NCBI GenBank assembly: GCA_024803745.1
Contig: JANJXV010000040.1
Span: 2,436,257-2,500,256, forward strand
From: Megascapheus bottae
Lineage: Eukaryota > Chordata > Mammalia > Rodentia > Geomyidae
Direction of reading: 5' to 3'
DNA length: 64,000 nucleotides
The notes beneath the pieces are model-generated. The model was not told the DNA's origin. It searched no databases and saw nothing but the letters and a program-made list of their open reading frames with translations. Positions within the stretch are counted from its first letter, which is position 1, and every line of letters begins with the position of its first letter. Positions 12,083 through 22,897 of this stretch are shown in pieces. Made by a program: the position numbers and the translations under genes.

Positions 12083-12680
12083 TTCTGTTTTTTAATAAAG
12101 TGTCATGATCTGGAGCATATTTTCCGATGGTAAAGCATTTCTGTGTCATTTAGTGTAAGACTTATCTCCTCCTCTTCTCGGCTCTTGCTACATTTGTCTG
12201 TTGGTGATGAACTCGGGGCTTTCCAGCAGCTGCTGTGAGGTAGGCACAGGGTGGACCGACAACTCCAGCATGCTGTCTGCATGCATTGTCCTGGTCAACA
12301 GAAAATGACATGATCAAAAGGGGACCCTGAGACTTGCCCCGTCTTGGGACCAGAGCAAATCGATGGGTGTGTGGAGATCCCGGTTTCTGGTACCGTTTTT
12401 TTCCTTGTGTTCCAAAAAGCCGTAAAATCTATTTGGAGCTGTGTAAGGTCTGAGACTATAAACCTGTAAACCGTGTGGATCTGGCGCTCAACTGGATGGG
12501 AAAGGAAGCCGTCTTTTAAGAAGACTGCTAGCTAACATGTAACTGAAAGTAAAAGCGTTGGGGGACAGGTGAAGCACATCTTTTACACACGCCAGACCAG
12601 ATGTCAGGAAACAGCTGCCAGAGAAGCAATTGATCAAACACGCATTCATTTCCAAAGTTGGCACTTCAAACGATCCTTCG

Positions 12681-12860
12681 AGAAGCTGGGCTGTTGGCGG
12701 CTCCCGCCTCTGCTCCCGGCTACTCCGGAGGCTGAGGTCTGAGGATTGTTTCGAAGCCAGCATCCCCCGGACTCTCATCTTCAGTTCACCATCGAAAAGC
12801 GAGAAGTAGGGGTGCGGCTCAAGTGGTAGAGCACCAGCCTGACCTCTGCTTGGTGATGCC
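12681..12860 (+). mobile_element. B1-headed dimeric SINE
   Basis: GGCTGTTGGCGGCTCCCGCC head, then GTGCGGCTCAAGTGGTAGAG right monomer. Confidence 0.8.
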
Positions 12861-13317
12861 AGCCGAGCCCAGTCAACACAGCGGGGGTTGAGGGGTGCGA
12901 ACCTCCCCGGGGTGGCAGCTTGCCTGGTCATTGTGTCTGCAGACTGGTTCTCGGTGGTACTGACACTGCTTTATCAGAGCCACACGGCACCAGCGCGGAG
13001 AGCTGTGGTCAGCTCACTCACCTGGGTCCCTCAGCATGGTTTTTGCCTCTGCATTACATTTAGACGCTTCTCATTTCAATCATTCTCTTGTGGTAAACAC
13101 CCGGAGTAAGCGGAAGTGCCGGAGAAAGTCCAGACCTTGCTCGAGGTCTTCTCCCTGTGTGTTAGCCCTGCTTTACCTGGGGGGGGGGCAGGGGAGGAGG
13201 TGGTTTGGCATCTGTTTCTATGAAGGCTATTTGTTATTGTTATTGTTGTTATTGCAGCATTCTACCTCCTTTTATGTCTGGGGACTTTGACTTTTTTTTC
13301 TCTCCCACTTTTTTTTT

Positions 13318-13524
13318 AATTTTTATTTATTTATTTTTTTTGTCAGTCCTGGGCTTGAGCTCAGGACCTGAGCACTGTCCTTGGGCTTTCTCAAGGCTAG
13401 AGCTCTACCACTTGAGCCTCAGCACCACTTCTGGCTTTTTTCTATATGTGGTACCGAGGAATCGAACCCGGGTCTTCATGCATGCTAGGCAAGCACTTTA
13501 ACCACTAGGCCACACTCCCGGCCC
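13318..13524 (-). mobile_element. IDL-Geo SINE with 16-bp target duplication
   Basis: Full-length inverted copy; duplication CTCCCACTTTTTTTTT at 13,302-13,317 and 13,525-13,540. Confidence 0.93.
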
Positions 13525-14044
13525 CTCCCACTTTTTTTTTAAAATGAGCAACCAACCAGCTCCTCCTAGGCACTGGCCTATAAGCAAGAAAGTCTCGGAG
13601 TTCTGCTCAGTCCTTTACGAAGGAATTCTTGACGGCGTAAACCGAAACAGTGTTCACTGAAGTAACACGCCACTCGCCCTTGGTGCCCGCGGGATCTGTC
13701 AGTCAAGTTTATGTCCTCTTCTTCCTAAGCTTCTATGCGGACGGTTAGGATTTTAGTCTTCATATTTTTTATTTCTTGTAACTTCCTGGGAATTTCTCTT
13801 TGACTTCTGTGCAAGACAGTCGGAGGCTCTTTGTCTTTGCCAAAAAAAAGGGAATTATGCATGACATATACAGGTCTGAACAAGAAGAAAACTAAGTTCT
13901 CCCTGACCTAACCGCTGCTGTGTTGTCCTGAGGGAGGACAGGAATGTCCCCGTGTCCTGTGAGCCCATCCTCAGGCTGGCGGGCCCGTCCCGTGGCCGGA
14001 ACTGACGGGACGCTCCCCTCTTCCCCCCGGCCCGCCCGCCCCAG

Positions 14045-14205
14045 GTGGAGGAGATGCTGATGGCGATGGAGAAAGTCAAGCAGGAGCTGGAGTCCATGAA
14101 GGCCAAGCTGTCCTCCACCCAGCAGTCCCTGGCCGAGAAGGAGACGCACCTAACCAACCTTCGAGCCGAGAGGAGGAAGCACTTGGAGGAGGTCTTGGAG
14201 ATGAA
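14045..14205 (+). CDS. ERC1: ERC1 coding exon, coiled coil
   Basis: The exon starts VEELLMAMEKVKQELESMKA and ends ...RRKHLEEVLEM plus AA, the first two bases of a lysine codon. The acceptor is CCGCCCCAG and the donor is AA|GTAAGT at 14206, close to the full consensus. It is 161 bp, and the split codon is completed by the G that opens the next exon. Heptad-like spacing of Leu, Met and Val among Lys and Glu supports coiled coil. Confidence 0.94.
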
Positions 14206-14406
14206 GTAAGTGTGATTTTGCTTGAGGGCCCCTCGGATAGAAGCGCGTCTCCTTTCCTTGCACTGCCCGCGTTCCCCCTGCCAGGCAGTCTCGATGGCCT
14301 GCTGGCTGACGCGTCGCTCTCCAGAAGGGACTTCATCCCGTGTGCCTCAGGCCGTGCTTTCACAAATAGTTTTCTTTTGCCTCCTTTTACCAGAGTTAAG
14401 GTCCTT

Positions 14407-14407
<1 letters not shown>

Positions 14408-14444
<37 letters not shown>
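14408..14444 (+). repeat. (TG)n microsatellite
   Basis: About 18 uninterrupted TG units. Confidence 0.95.
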
Positions 14445-14445
<1 letters not shown>

Positions 14446-16079
14446 CATTGCCTCTCTGGAATCCCTAAAAGTGTCTGAAGCATTCCATTTGCCACCTGTG
14501 ACTCAGCTTCTGCTGTGTAGAAGTGTACTGTTATTATTTATGCTCCCACGATACGTTCGTTGGAAAGCAGTTTGGCTGTCGGTCTCGTGCATCTCAGGCC
14601 GAGCGGACACCTAACTTCTTCCCGGAATGCGCTCTGCGCTCTGGCTGGTCGTTTGCCTTTCTTGGACGGCCAGGGGAGAGAGCATGGCGGAGACACCCCT
14701 GTGGTGGCGGGGCAGGCTCCAGTGCCCTGTGCAGGGTGTGTGGGACCGGGCCTCGGTGACCTTGAACTTGGAATGCTATGAGGTTTAATACAACACTAAA
14801 ATAAATGGCTGAGGATTGGATTTGGATGCCGTAGTTATCAGTGTTGTAAGTGTCTATCAGTGGGCGGGAGTTAAAAACAAGATTTTTAATTCTGAACCAT
14901 GGCAGCCGAGGCCTGAGAGGACTCACCTGGTTTTGCATTTTACCAAGATGCCCATCAGTTGGCATTAGGAGCCCATAGGCATAACCGGGAGAGACTTAAT
15001 TATTGGCTTACCATATTTAAATCAAAATCAAAAGCTCAGACAGGACTTTTGTACCTCTACCCTGGAAATAAAAACTGAGGAGCTGTTTTTGGACCAAAAT
15101 TTCATAGCTTTTGCAGCTAATGGGGCATGAAATAAATTGGCAGGCACAAAGCGCTCCAAGCACAGTGGAACAGTGTGCGAGCTCTAATTCCCAGCCCTTG
15201 GGAGTCCAGCAAAGGTCACCAATTAAATAAAGTCAGGATTAATCACAACTACCATCACACAAAACCCAATCACTAATCCTCCTCTGTGTTACAATGGCGT
15301 GAGTGGCAATTGCGGGAGAAGCACTGGAGAGGGCTCTTTTGTAGTGCACAGGAAAATCAGCAGTGAGGTGTCAAGCAGAAAAAATGAAGCCCTGCAGGTG
15401 ACGCTGCCTCTGGAGCCAAGAGGAACGGAGGGAGCATGGTGTGCGGGGCCAGACAGGCAGCGTGGAGAAGCTCTGGGTTGGAGTGTGACAGGCAGGCAGC
15501 GCTGTGCAGGAGTGGCCAGAAACCCACTTGGCTGTGCTCGGGCTGTGAGGTTTCTCACAGGGAAGAGACGCAGCAGGAGCCCAGCTTTCAGCCCATTTCC
15601 TTCCATTGCCCACCCCTGAGCTGACGGATGCTCGTTTTTGGCTTACCCATGTGCATTCACATATATGTATATGGGACTTGCTTATTTTAAATTTGTGTGG
15701 CTAGAACTCAGTAATAGAGCACTTGCTTAGCACGTGTGAGGCTATAGGTTCAGTCCTCGAGGTGGCAAAACAAAATAAAATGCATATTGATTACCCCTAG
15801 CATATATATTAAACTAGCAGAGACCTAGCTTGGGAGGATTCGTAAGAAATTACATGCAAAGATAGACAGCAGAAAGCTGGCGACACATGACTGCCTGTGT
15901 TAGTCCTGCAGGATGAGATGTGGAAGCAGTACGGTTGAAGGGGTGACAGTGAGCGCGGAATGTCTGTTCCTGTGTGGAAGCAGAAATGGAAGTATTGGTT
16001 CTTCTAGGAAGGGGCCAACTGCCCAGACATGGTTTTGTGATTGAAGTCATGGAAATGATAGCAGGCAAGAGAACAAGAA

Positions 16080-16204
16080 AAGGGCAAGTGTGGCTGTGGC
16101 TCCAGGGGTGGGGTGGTGGCCTGGAGCTGGAGAGCTCAGGGACAGCGCCCAGGGCCAGAGTTCAAGCCCCATGACCACCCCCACCCAAAAAATAAATAAA
16201 CAAA
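16080..16204 (+). mobile_element. SINE right-monomer fragment
   Basis: GTGTGGCTGTGGCTCCAGGG to CAGAGTTCAAGCCCCATGAC with an AAATAAATAAA tail. Confidence 0.7.
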
Positions 16205-18431
16205 AAGTGCTGCCCTAGCAGGTAGCACTGCGAGTACGAAAAGAGTCGGTGATTGGCCTCGCTTGGGGTCCCCGTCCCTGTCCCCTTGGCAGGGACAGCT
16301 ATCTGCCTTCATTAAAAAGAAATTAGTCCCCATCATTTTATTTTCTTTACAGTTTTCCTGGAGTCTTTCCACAATGAGTGTATATTATCTGTATATATTA
16401 TCTTTATCAGAAAAAATAGCCTTTTACAAAGAATTATGTTGTCTTGAGAAGGTAGCTGCTCAGAAAGGATTATTTATCCACATTACTTTTTTTTTTTCTT
16501 TTTCTTCTTTTTTTTTATCCCCCATTCTGAATCTCATTCCTTCTGAGAAGTTTTGCATTTTGAGCCAGATGCGGTAGACTTCCTGAGTGCTGCACGGTGA
16601 CATGGCAGTCTCCATCAAATTCCCTAGAGGCCACCCTGCTTAGCCCTCCTGAAGTTACTCTCCAGTGCTCATGCCCCAGTGGCACGTCCTTTGCACTTTT
16701 GAAATTCAAAATCTAAATTGTCCCCTGTTCTTATCACATAACGCATTGGAAATCAGACATTTACCGCAGAGATCAACTGTACCTTCCTGGCTGGCCCAAC
16801 GTGCCGTTTAGGGAAGAGTTTACACGTGGGTTGAGACGTGTTAGCAGCATAGAGTGAGTGCCATGCTTTCCTTACGCACAGAATAGAGCTTAAATCCCAC
16901 CACCAGGGTTCACACTGGGTCCGGAACTGGTGACTCAGCCCAGTTCCACAAACCAACTGGTCTCTGTGGCATTCGGGTTATCTGGTCACCTGCTGTGCGT
17001 GCAACCCACTGTCATCCCTAGAGAGAGAGCCCTTGTCTCCTTCCAGCTTCTTGTGTCCCAAAAGGGGACAGATGACAGCCGCCAGCAGGAAGCTTCATAC
17101 TTAGACCGTCTTGAACTGCACCTTTAAGCTCATTCCACCTCTTTAACATATTTTTTCAAGTGGGCATGGGATATATTTAGGCTGTCCTCATCCTTCGTGA
17201 TGATTGCAGCCCGATGGCACTAAGCCATCTGCCATTTCTTAGAAAAACTCCATTTTCCTTTCCAGTCGTTAGCATTGCCTGCTGGAGTTGAGCACAGGGA
17301 CCCCTTCCAGGGGAGGCCTTCCGGTGTGTGGCTTCATTAAAACTCTTCCGTATGACTGCTGCGAGCACTCGATTATCTTAACAAAAGACAGAAACAAAGT
17401 TTAGCCCCAGCCCTGGGTTCTGACGCCTTTTCTCAGGTAGAGGCTCACTCCACTGACATAGCTGCTGTAAACCAAATCTGCCTTCCCTCCATGGAAGATG
17501 AGAGACGAAAGGATGTATTTTGGAGGCTAATTTTCAGCAAATTCATTCTGATCATTTTATAAATTTCTTGTATTCGTCTCCCTACCAAATCTACCTCCTT
17601 TTCCTCCTGGGCATAAACCACAGAATTGTTGCTCAAACCACAAGGAATCAATAAAGTTGAATTGTTTGAAAGAGTTCTGGTTACTTGCAGTAGAGTCAGA
17701 GTAAACCCTAAACTTGCTTGGTTTATACGGTCAGCATGGCCCAGGCATTGGCTGTGGTTCTAACTCTGCTTTGCTCAAGTTTACAAACCCTTAAATGAAA
17801 ATGTGTTAAGGAATATCACACTTGGCTGTGGGGGGAGGGTATATTGTTTTTCAAGGAAGAAGTTAAGTGAGAGTGTTCTCACTGGACCACAAAACTCGGT
17901 TTACTTTTCAGGTTCAGTGGCAGCTCTATCTAGGAACTGTTTTAAAAAGCAAAAACAACACAGTGAAATGCCAAGTTGTTTTTACAGGACTGGGAGTGTT
18001 TCTTCCTAGAGGAAAATTTGCTGTGTATTGCCCTAGGGTGGGTGAGTGGGTGGACAGACCGACAGGGATGGACTGATATTGACAAAGGCAGGGTCCAGGT
18101 GGAAGGAGGAAGAGTCAAAGCTGGGAAAGGGCCAGACCGTTCACAGGGGTGAAAACCAGCCAGCCCAGGCTGTTCCCACCAGAGCAAAACCCACCCTGCC
18201 GTGGGCGACACAGCCAGGCAACGACTCCACAAATGTAACATAGCCAGTCAGAAGGAGCCAGCCACCCCTCCTGACCCGCGTCTTCCTGCAGTGCACCCTG
18301 CCGCCGCCAGTGTTCCGAGGCTGTGTCACTGGCATTTCTTCTAATCTGTCTCCACCAAGTACTTCCTTACCAGCCCATAACAGCTCAAATATCCACACCG
18401 ATCATCTTTTAATGCTCCAGCAGTATGCATA

Positions 18432-18432
<1 letters not shown>

Positions 18433-18469
<37 letters not shown>
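18433..18469 (+). repeat. (TG)n microsatellite
   Basis: About 18 uninterrupted TG units, followed by a short inverted SINE-like phrase GGGGCTTGAACTCAGGG. Confidence 0.95.
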
Positions 18470-18472
<3 letters not shown>

Positions 18473-18594
18473 ATGTGCATGCCTGTGTACTGGGGCTTGA
18501 ACTCAGGGTATGGATGCTTCACCTTAATTTTTTCTTTTTTCTCAAAGCCACAGTTCCACTTTCCGACTTTTGGTTTCAAGATGAGTCTCATCGA

Positions 18595-18690
18595 CTGCCA
18601 GGTGCTGGTGGCTCAAGGGGAAGAGTGGAGGCCTTGAGCTGAAGAGCTCAAGGCCCAGGCCCAGAGTTCAAGCCCCACAACCAAAAAAAA
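18595..18690 (+). mobile_element. SINE right-monomer fragment
   Basis: GGTGGCTCAAGGGGAAGAG to AGAGTTCAAGCCCCACAACC plus A run. Confidence 0.75.
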
Positions 18691-18825
18691 AAGAAAAAGT
18701 CTCAAAGTCTCATATACTTTCTTGTCATGGGTGTCAAACCACAGTCCTCAGATCTTAGCCTCTGGAGTGGCTAGGATTAAAGGCAGCAAGGTTAAAGTTT
18801 TACATTTTTGTGATAGAATACTTAA

Positions 18826-19017
18826 CATGGAGCGGGGAGCATGGCCTGGCAGTAGAGGGCTGGCCTGGCGTGCACGAAGCCCCAGGTTCGAGTCCTCAGT
18901 ACTATATACATAGAAAGGGCTGGAAGTAGTGCTGTGGCTCAAGTAGTACAGCTCTAGCCTTGAAAAATCCCCCAAGGACAGCGCTCGGGCCCTAAGTTCA
19001 AGGCCCAGGACTGGCAA
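18826..19017 (+). mobile_element. IDL-Geo SINE
   Basis: Both monomers present, with CAGGTTCGAGTCCTCAGTAC box B. Confidence 0.88.
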
Positions 19018-19406
19018 AAATATTATTATTATTATACTTAACACAAGATCTCCCCAAGCTTTTGGTGCTGTACTGTATGTGAGTAAGTAAGACTAACTGG
19101 AGAGGATGCAGTGTTTGGCCATTTTGATTGTTGAGTCTTTGTAACCCCTGCTGGGACCCCCCAGCCCCTGCTGTTCTGTGTTGCTCACCCAGCTGAGAGA
19201 CCAGAGCAGGCGGAGTAGGCAGAGCGCCTGCCCTCACGCCTCCCCTTCCAGGGCCAGCTCACCTTTCTTACCTTGGTTACCACTGAATAACCAGAATAAA
19301 GGTTCTTAGAGTCAGAAAAGGCCCAGGGCTGTCCTGGGGCTCAGTCTCCCCAGGTGCACCCCCAGGCAGGCTGTAGGCACTTGCGAGCGTGACATGTCTT
19401 TCGCAG

Positions 19407-19551
19407 GCAAGAAGCTCTCCTGGCTGCCATTAGTGAAAAAGATGCCAATATCGCCCTTCTGGAGCTCTCGTCCTCCAAGAAGAAGACCCAGGAGGAAGTG
19501 TCCGCCCTGAAGCGGGAGAAGGACCGCCTGGTGCAGCAGCTCAAGCAGCAG
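19407..19551 (+). CDS. ERC1: ERC1 coding exon, coiled coil
   Basis: The exon opens with G, completing the split lysine codon, then reads QEALLAAISEKDANIALLEL and ends LVQQLKQQ. The acceptor is TCTTTCGCAG and the donor CAG|GTGCCG at 19552. It is 145 bp (1 + 48 codons). This is the end of the long ELKS coiled-coil rod. Confidence 0.94.
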
Positions 19552-19687
19552 GTGCCGGCCTCGGGAGGGGACAGCGTCGCTCCACCGTGCTCTGCACACA
19601 CCTCTGCCAGCTTGCGTTCTAGGGCCTCATATTCCCTGTGAGACAACTGATGGGGTCACTGGTCATTTTCCCCCTTAGAAGGTGTCA

Positions 19688-19918
19688 CCGGAGCCAGGCG
19701 CTCATGGCTCCCGCCTGAAATCCCAGCTACTAAGGAGGCTGAGATCTGAGGATCACGGTTCAAAGCCAGCCCTGGCACAAAAGTCTGTGAGACTCTTGCC
19801 TCCAGTGAACCACCAGAAAACCAGAAGTTGGTGCTGTGGCTCAAGGGGTAGCTTGCCAGCCCTGAGCTGAAGAGCTCAGGGGCAGAGCCCAGGCCCAGGG
19901 TTCAAGCCCCATGATGGG
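19688..19918 (+). mobile_element. B1-headed dimeric SINE, well preserved
   Basis: GGAGCCAGGCGCTCATGGCT head, B1 body (GGCTGAGATCTGAGGATCAC), then the tRNA-like right monomer ending TTCAAGCCCCATGATGG. Confidence 0.9.
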
Positions 19919-20141
19919 GAGTGGGGAGGTGTCACGGAGCAAGCTGTGGGGCTCAAGCCTATAATCCTAGTTTCCAAACTCCATCTCAACCAGTGGCAGA
20001 GCCAGGGTGAATTCCCGCCATCCCCACCACGGGAGAAGCACCTTGGCCAGGCGCAGCAGCGCCCCTCCATCAGTGCCAGAAGGAGGCACTGGGAGGATGG
20101 CAGGGTATTAAGCCAGCTCCCCTTCAGAAGTCATGTGTCCC

Positions 20142-20300
20142 GGCGGGCACTGGTGGCTCCCGAGATCAGAGGACAGGGAAGTCTGAGAGACGCGTACCTC
20201 CAGTAAAACTCCCCTAGAAGCCAGATACGGAGCTGTGGCTCTAACCTTGAGACATCACCCAGGCCCTGAGTTCAAACCCCGGAGTGGCAATAAAAAGAAA
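20142..20300 (+). mobile_element. B1-headed dimeric SINE, shortened
   Basis: CGGGCACTGGTGGCTCCCG head with a deletion, then a CTGAGTTCAAACCCC tail. Confidence 0.7.
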
Positions 20301-20629
20301 GATACCTTCCTGTTTTACCCGCTGCCCTAGAAATGGTTGACACATTCATGAACAGGTCTGGTCAGAGAGGAGGGGGAATCTGAGCCCAGAAAACTCATTT
20401 TTACCTTCTTTGGGAAATGTCTCCTAACAAGAGTAGCCAGGCATTTGCTGAGATTTGTGGTTAGCTAGCACCAGCAAGCCCCAGTGGAGGGGAGGGAGAG
20501 CCTGCACCGGGGCGTTCTTACCTCTGTGGTCTGTGCATCGAGGAATAATTGGCCCAAAGTTGTCCTTTTGTTTGCGGTACCAAGGTTTGAACTCAGCTAT
20601 GAAAGATTTGTTTGTTTGTTTGTTTGTTT

Positions 20630-20817
20630 ATTGCCAGTCCTGAGCTTGACCTCAGGGCCTGAGCACTGTCCTTGGACTTTCTCAAGGCTAGAGCTCTACC
20701 ACTTGAGCCTCAGCACCACTTCTGGCTTTTTTCTATGTATGTGGTACCAAGGAATCGAACCCGGGTCTTCGTGCATGCTAGGCAAGCACTTTAACCACTA
20801 GGCCAAACTCCCAGTCC
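20630..20817 (-). mobile_element. IDL-Geo SINE, full length
   Basis: Inverted full dimer preceded by (TTTG)n. Confidence 0.92.
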
Positions 20818-21279
20818 TACAAAATATTTTTATCTCATGTGCTAAGAAAGCAACTCAACCATCTACACTCTTTGTCCACTTTCCTGCTGAGGTCAGCATG
20901 GGACAGTCTCATAACCAGATGACGGTGTGAAGACGTTTTGTTCATTCTCTGGACGCTTCCGCTCTTTCCCCTGCCTTTCCCCGTCCCCACAGCTGCCTCA
21001 CAGGAGACGTGTCACGTGACTTCAAAACAGTTTCTGCCCACCCAGGCTACCATAGCAAAATCCCTGAGGGGGCAACAAAACTATGTAGATGCAGATGCAC
21101 TGTGGCAGAGCTGGGGCACATTGGTATTTCAGGCTGGGGGAGGGGTCTTCCGGGGCACCCACCGAACACGGCGGCGTCTTCAGAGCACTGCGTGGCTGGG
21201 GTTCGCCCAGGACTGGCTCCCCTCCCACCGTCGTGGAAACTCCGTCGAAATGCTGACCTCACCAATCCTTTCCTCCTAG

Positions 21280-21378
21280 ACACAAAATCGGATGAAGCTG
21301 CTGGCCGACAACTATGAGGATGGGCACTTCAAATCCTCCCATTCCAACCAAACCAACCACAAGCCCTCCCCAGACCAG
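21280..21378 (+). CDS. ERC1: ERC1 coding exon before the alternative C-termini
   Basis: The 99-bp exon is 33 whole codons: TQNRMKLLADNYEDGHFKSS and on to ...NHKPSPDQ. The acceptor is TTTCCTCCTAG and the donor CAG|GTAAGC at 21379. The charged, Ser/Asn/His-rich tail marks the exit from the coiled coil. It is the branch point of ERC1 isoforms: it can join in frame to the short GIWA exon at 22,871 or to the long-form exon at 24,948. The Gly in NYEDGHF differs from the Asp I remember in other mammals. Confidence 0.94.
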
Positions 21379-21768
21379 GTAAGCCGCCCTCTCACCCCCC
21401 AATTCTGTGCTGACGTCTCGCAGACTGTGTGGTCCACAAAGAAAAGCAGCAGCCATTCAACAGTGTCACCCCTTCACTTGACTTGAAGCACACATCCAAT
21501 GTGTGGTTGTCAGTGATTAGGAGTATTTGGAGAACAGATATTTGAGAATTTTGAGAATGGTCAGGAATTCTTGAATTGGGCCGGGAAAAAAGCCTCCCTT
21601 TTGGTATTGAATGTGGGCCTGTTGGGTATTGTGGTAGATGCCTGTTATTCCGTCACCCAGCAGATGAAAGCAGAAAGACAGAGCTGCCAGAGCAGCCCCA
21701 GTTACGTTGTCGTTGTGAAGTGCTGCCTCAAGAAAAATCCTAAAACTAGAGTAAAAGAAAAGCAAACA

Positions 21769-21948
21769 GGCGCCGGGAGTGTGGCCTAGTGGTAGAGTGC
21801 TTGCCCAGCATGCACAAAGACCCAGGTTCAGTTTCTCAGTATCACATACATAAAAAAGCCAGAAGAGGTGCTGAGGCTCCAGTGGTAGAGCTCTAGCCTT
21901 GCGAAAGTCCAAGGACAGTGCTCAGGTCCTGAGTTCAAGACCAGGACT
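21769..21948 (+). mobile_element. IDL-Geo SINE
   Basis: GCGCCGGGAGTGTGGCCTAG to AGACCAGGACTGGC with an A-rich tail. Confidence 0.92.
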
Positions 21949-22544
21949 GGCAAAAAAAGAAAAAAAAAAGGCAGATAGTACTTTTATTAGTGGGAGAGGA
22001 ACGGGAAGAAAGATTCTGTTCTTTTACCTCTGAGGCTCAGCTCAGTATAGAATGTACTTAAATCGGATCATGTGTCCAGAGTAATGGCAGTGGCTCGGTC
22101 CCCAGCGTGGATTTCCAGGGACGATGGCTGCTTTCAGCTTCTCCTCATCACAGGAGACGTCAGGTTGTTTTTTGAACGAAGGGCTGCTGTTTCCCAAGAT
22201 CTCCCTGGTGATAAATGCTGAAGAGTGGTACGAAAGCCTCCATCCCATTGCCAGAAGTCCCATTCCCACATCTCCATCACACCAGCCGTAAAACACTTAG
22301 GGGGAAATCCTAGCTGAGTAAGTCCAGCCGCGGGACTGGACGGCAGGGTTCCCTCCCGCTGGGCACCCGCACCAGACTGCAGCGCAGTCTCAGGAGAAGG
22401 CGCAGTGCCGGCATTTGGAGGTCACTTCCAGAACGCTGAGGGCGTGGCCTTCAGACACTAGCGTGTCTGCTAGTGAAGACACACCTGGCACTTCAGCCAC
22501 CCTACTGGGATTCTGTTGACTCAGAGCATGTAAGGTGCACGTTT

Positions 22545-22690
22545 CAGGCCTGGACCACGCACTGGGGCCTGGACTCGAGACCTGGACTCAGACCCTGAGC
22601 CACAGCGCCGCTTCCGGCTTTTCCTGTGGATATGGCACTGAGGAAGGAACCCGGGCTTGGTGCTTGCCGGGAGCACACCGGCTCTGCAGA
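22545..22690 (-). mobile_element. IDL-Geo SINE, degraded
   Basis: Inverted: GAGCCACAGCGCCGCTTCCG and GGCACTGAGGAAGGAACCC survive. Confidence 0.65.
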
Positions 22691-22870
22691 GACAGCTTGG
22701 GAGATGTGTCTTCATAAAACCACTTACTAACGTTGGGAGTTCGCAGGGTCTCATCAAGCCTGCCAGGAACCTCTTTTCTGCTGCATTATGCCTATGTCTG
22801 TGTCTTCCTACTAACCGGCTCTTTTTCATTCCCACGCTGCCCCCGGGGACCACTCCCCGTCATCTTCCAG

Positions 22871-22897
22871 GATGAGGAGGAGGGGATCTGGGCCTAG
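22871..22897 (+). CDS. ERC1: ERC1 alternative terminal exon (GIWA, brain-type isoform)
   Basis: After the acceptor CATCTTCCAG, the first 24 bases read DEEEGIWA and then TAG at 22,895-22,897. Joined to the preceding exon this gives ...SPDQ-DEEEGIWA, the C-terminus known for the brain-type ERC1 isoform (ELKS-alpha, CAST2). In the ELKS/CAST family the terminal IWA binds the PDZ domain of RIM proteins at the active zone. The reading frame, the acceptor and the exact stop position are all visible. The exon continues into its own 3' UTR, whose end I could not define. It is too short to be found by ORF length. Confidence 0.92.
   Translation, partial: DEEEGIWA

Larger units (their letters stand above)
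9698..14044 (+). other. ERC1: ERC1 intron
   Basis: It contains SINEs at about 11,625-11,811, 12,681-12,860 and 13,318-13,524 and a (GT)n tract at 12,029-12,082. Nothing else is recognised. Confidence 0.85.
14206..19406 (+). other. ERC1: ERC1 intron
   Basis: It contains (TG)n tracts at 14,408-14,444 and 18,433-18,469, and SINE pieces at about 16,080-16,204, 18,595-18,690 and 18,826-19,017. The stretch 14,800-16,050 and 16,260-18,420 is AT-richer unique sequence with no exon seen. Confidence 0.85.
19552..21279 (+). other. ERC1: ERC1 intron
   Basis: SINEs lie at about 19,688-19,918, 20,142-20,300 and 20,630-20,817. A further degraded B1-like piece sits near 19,930-20,080. Confidence 0.85.
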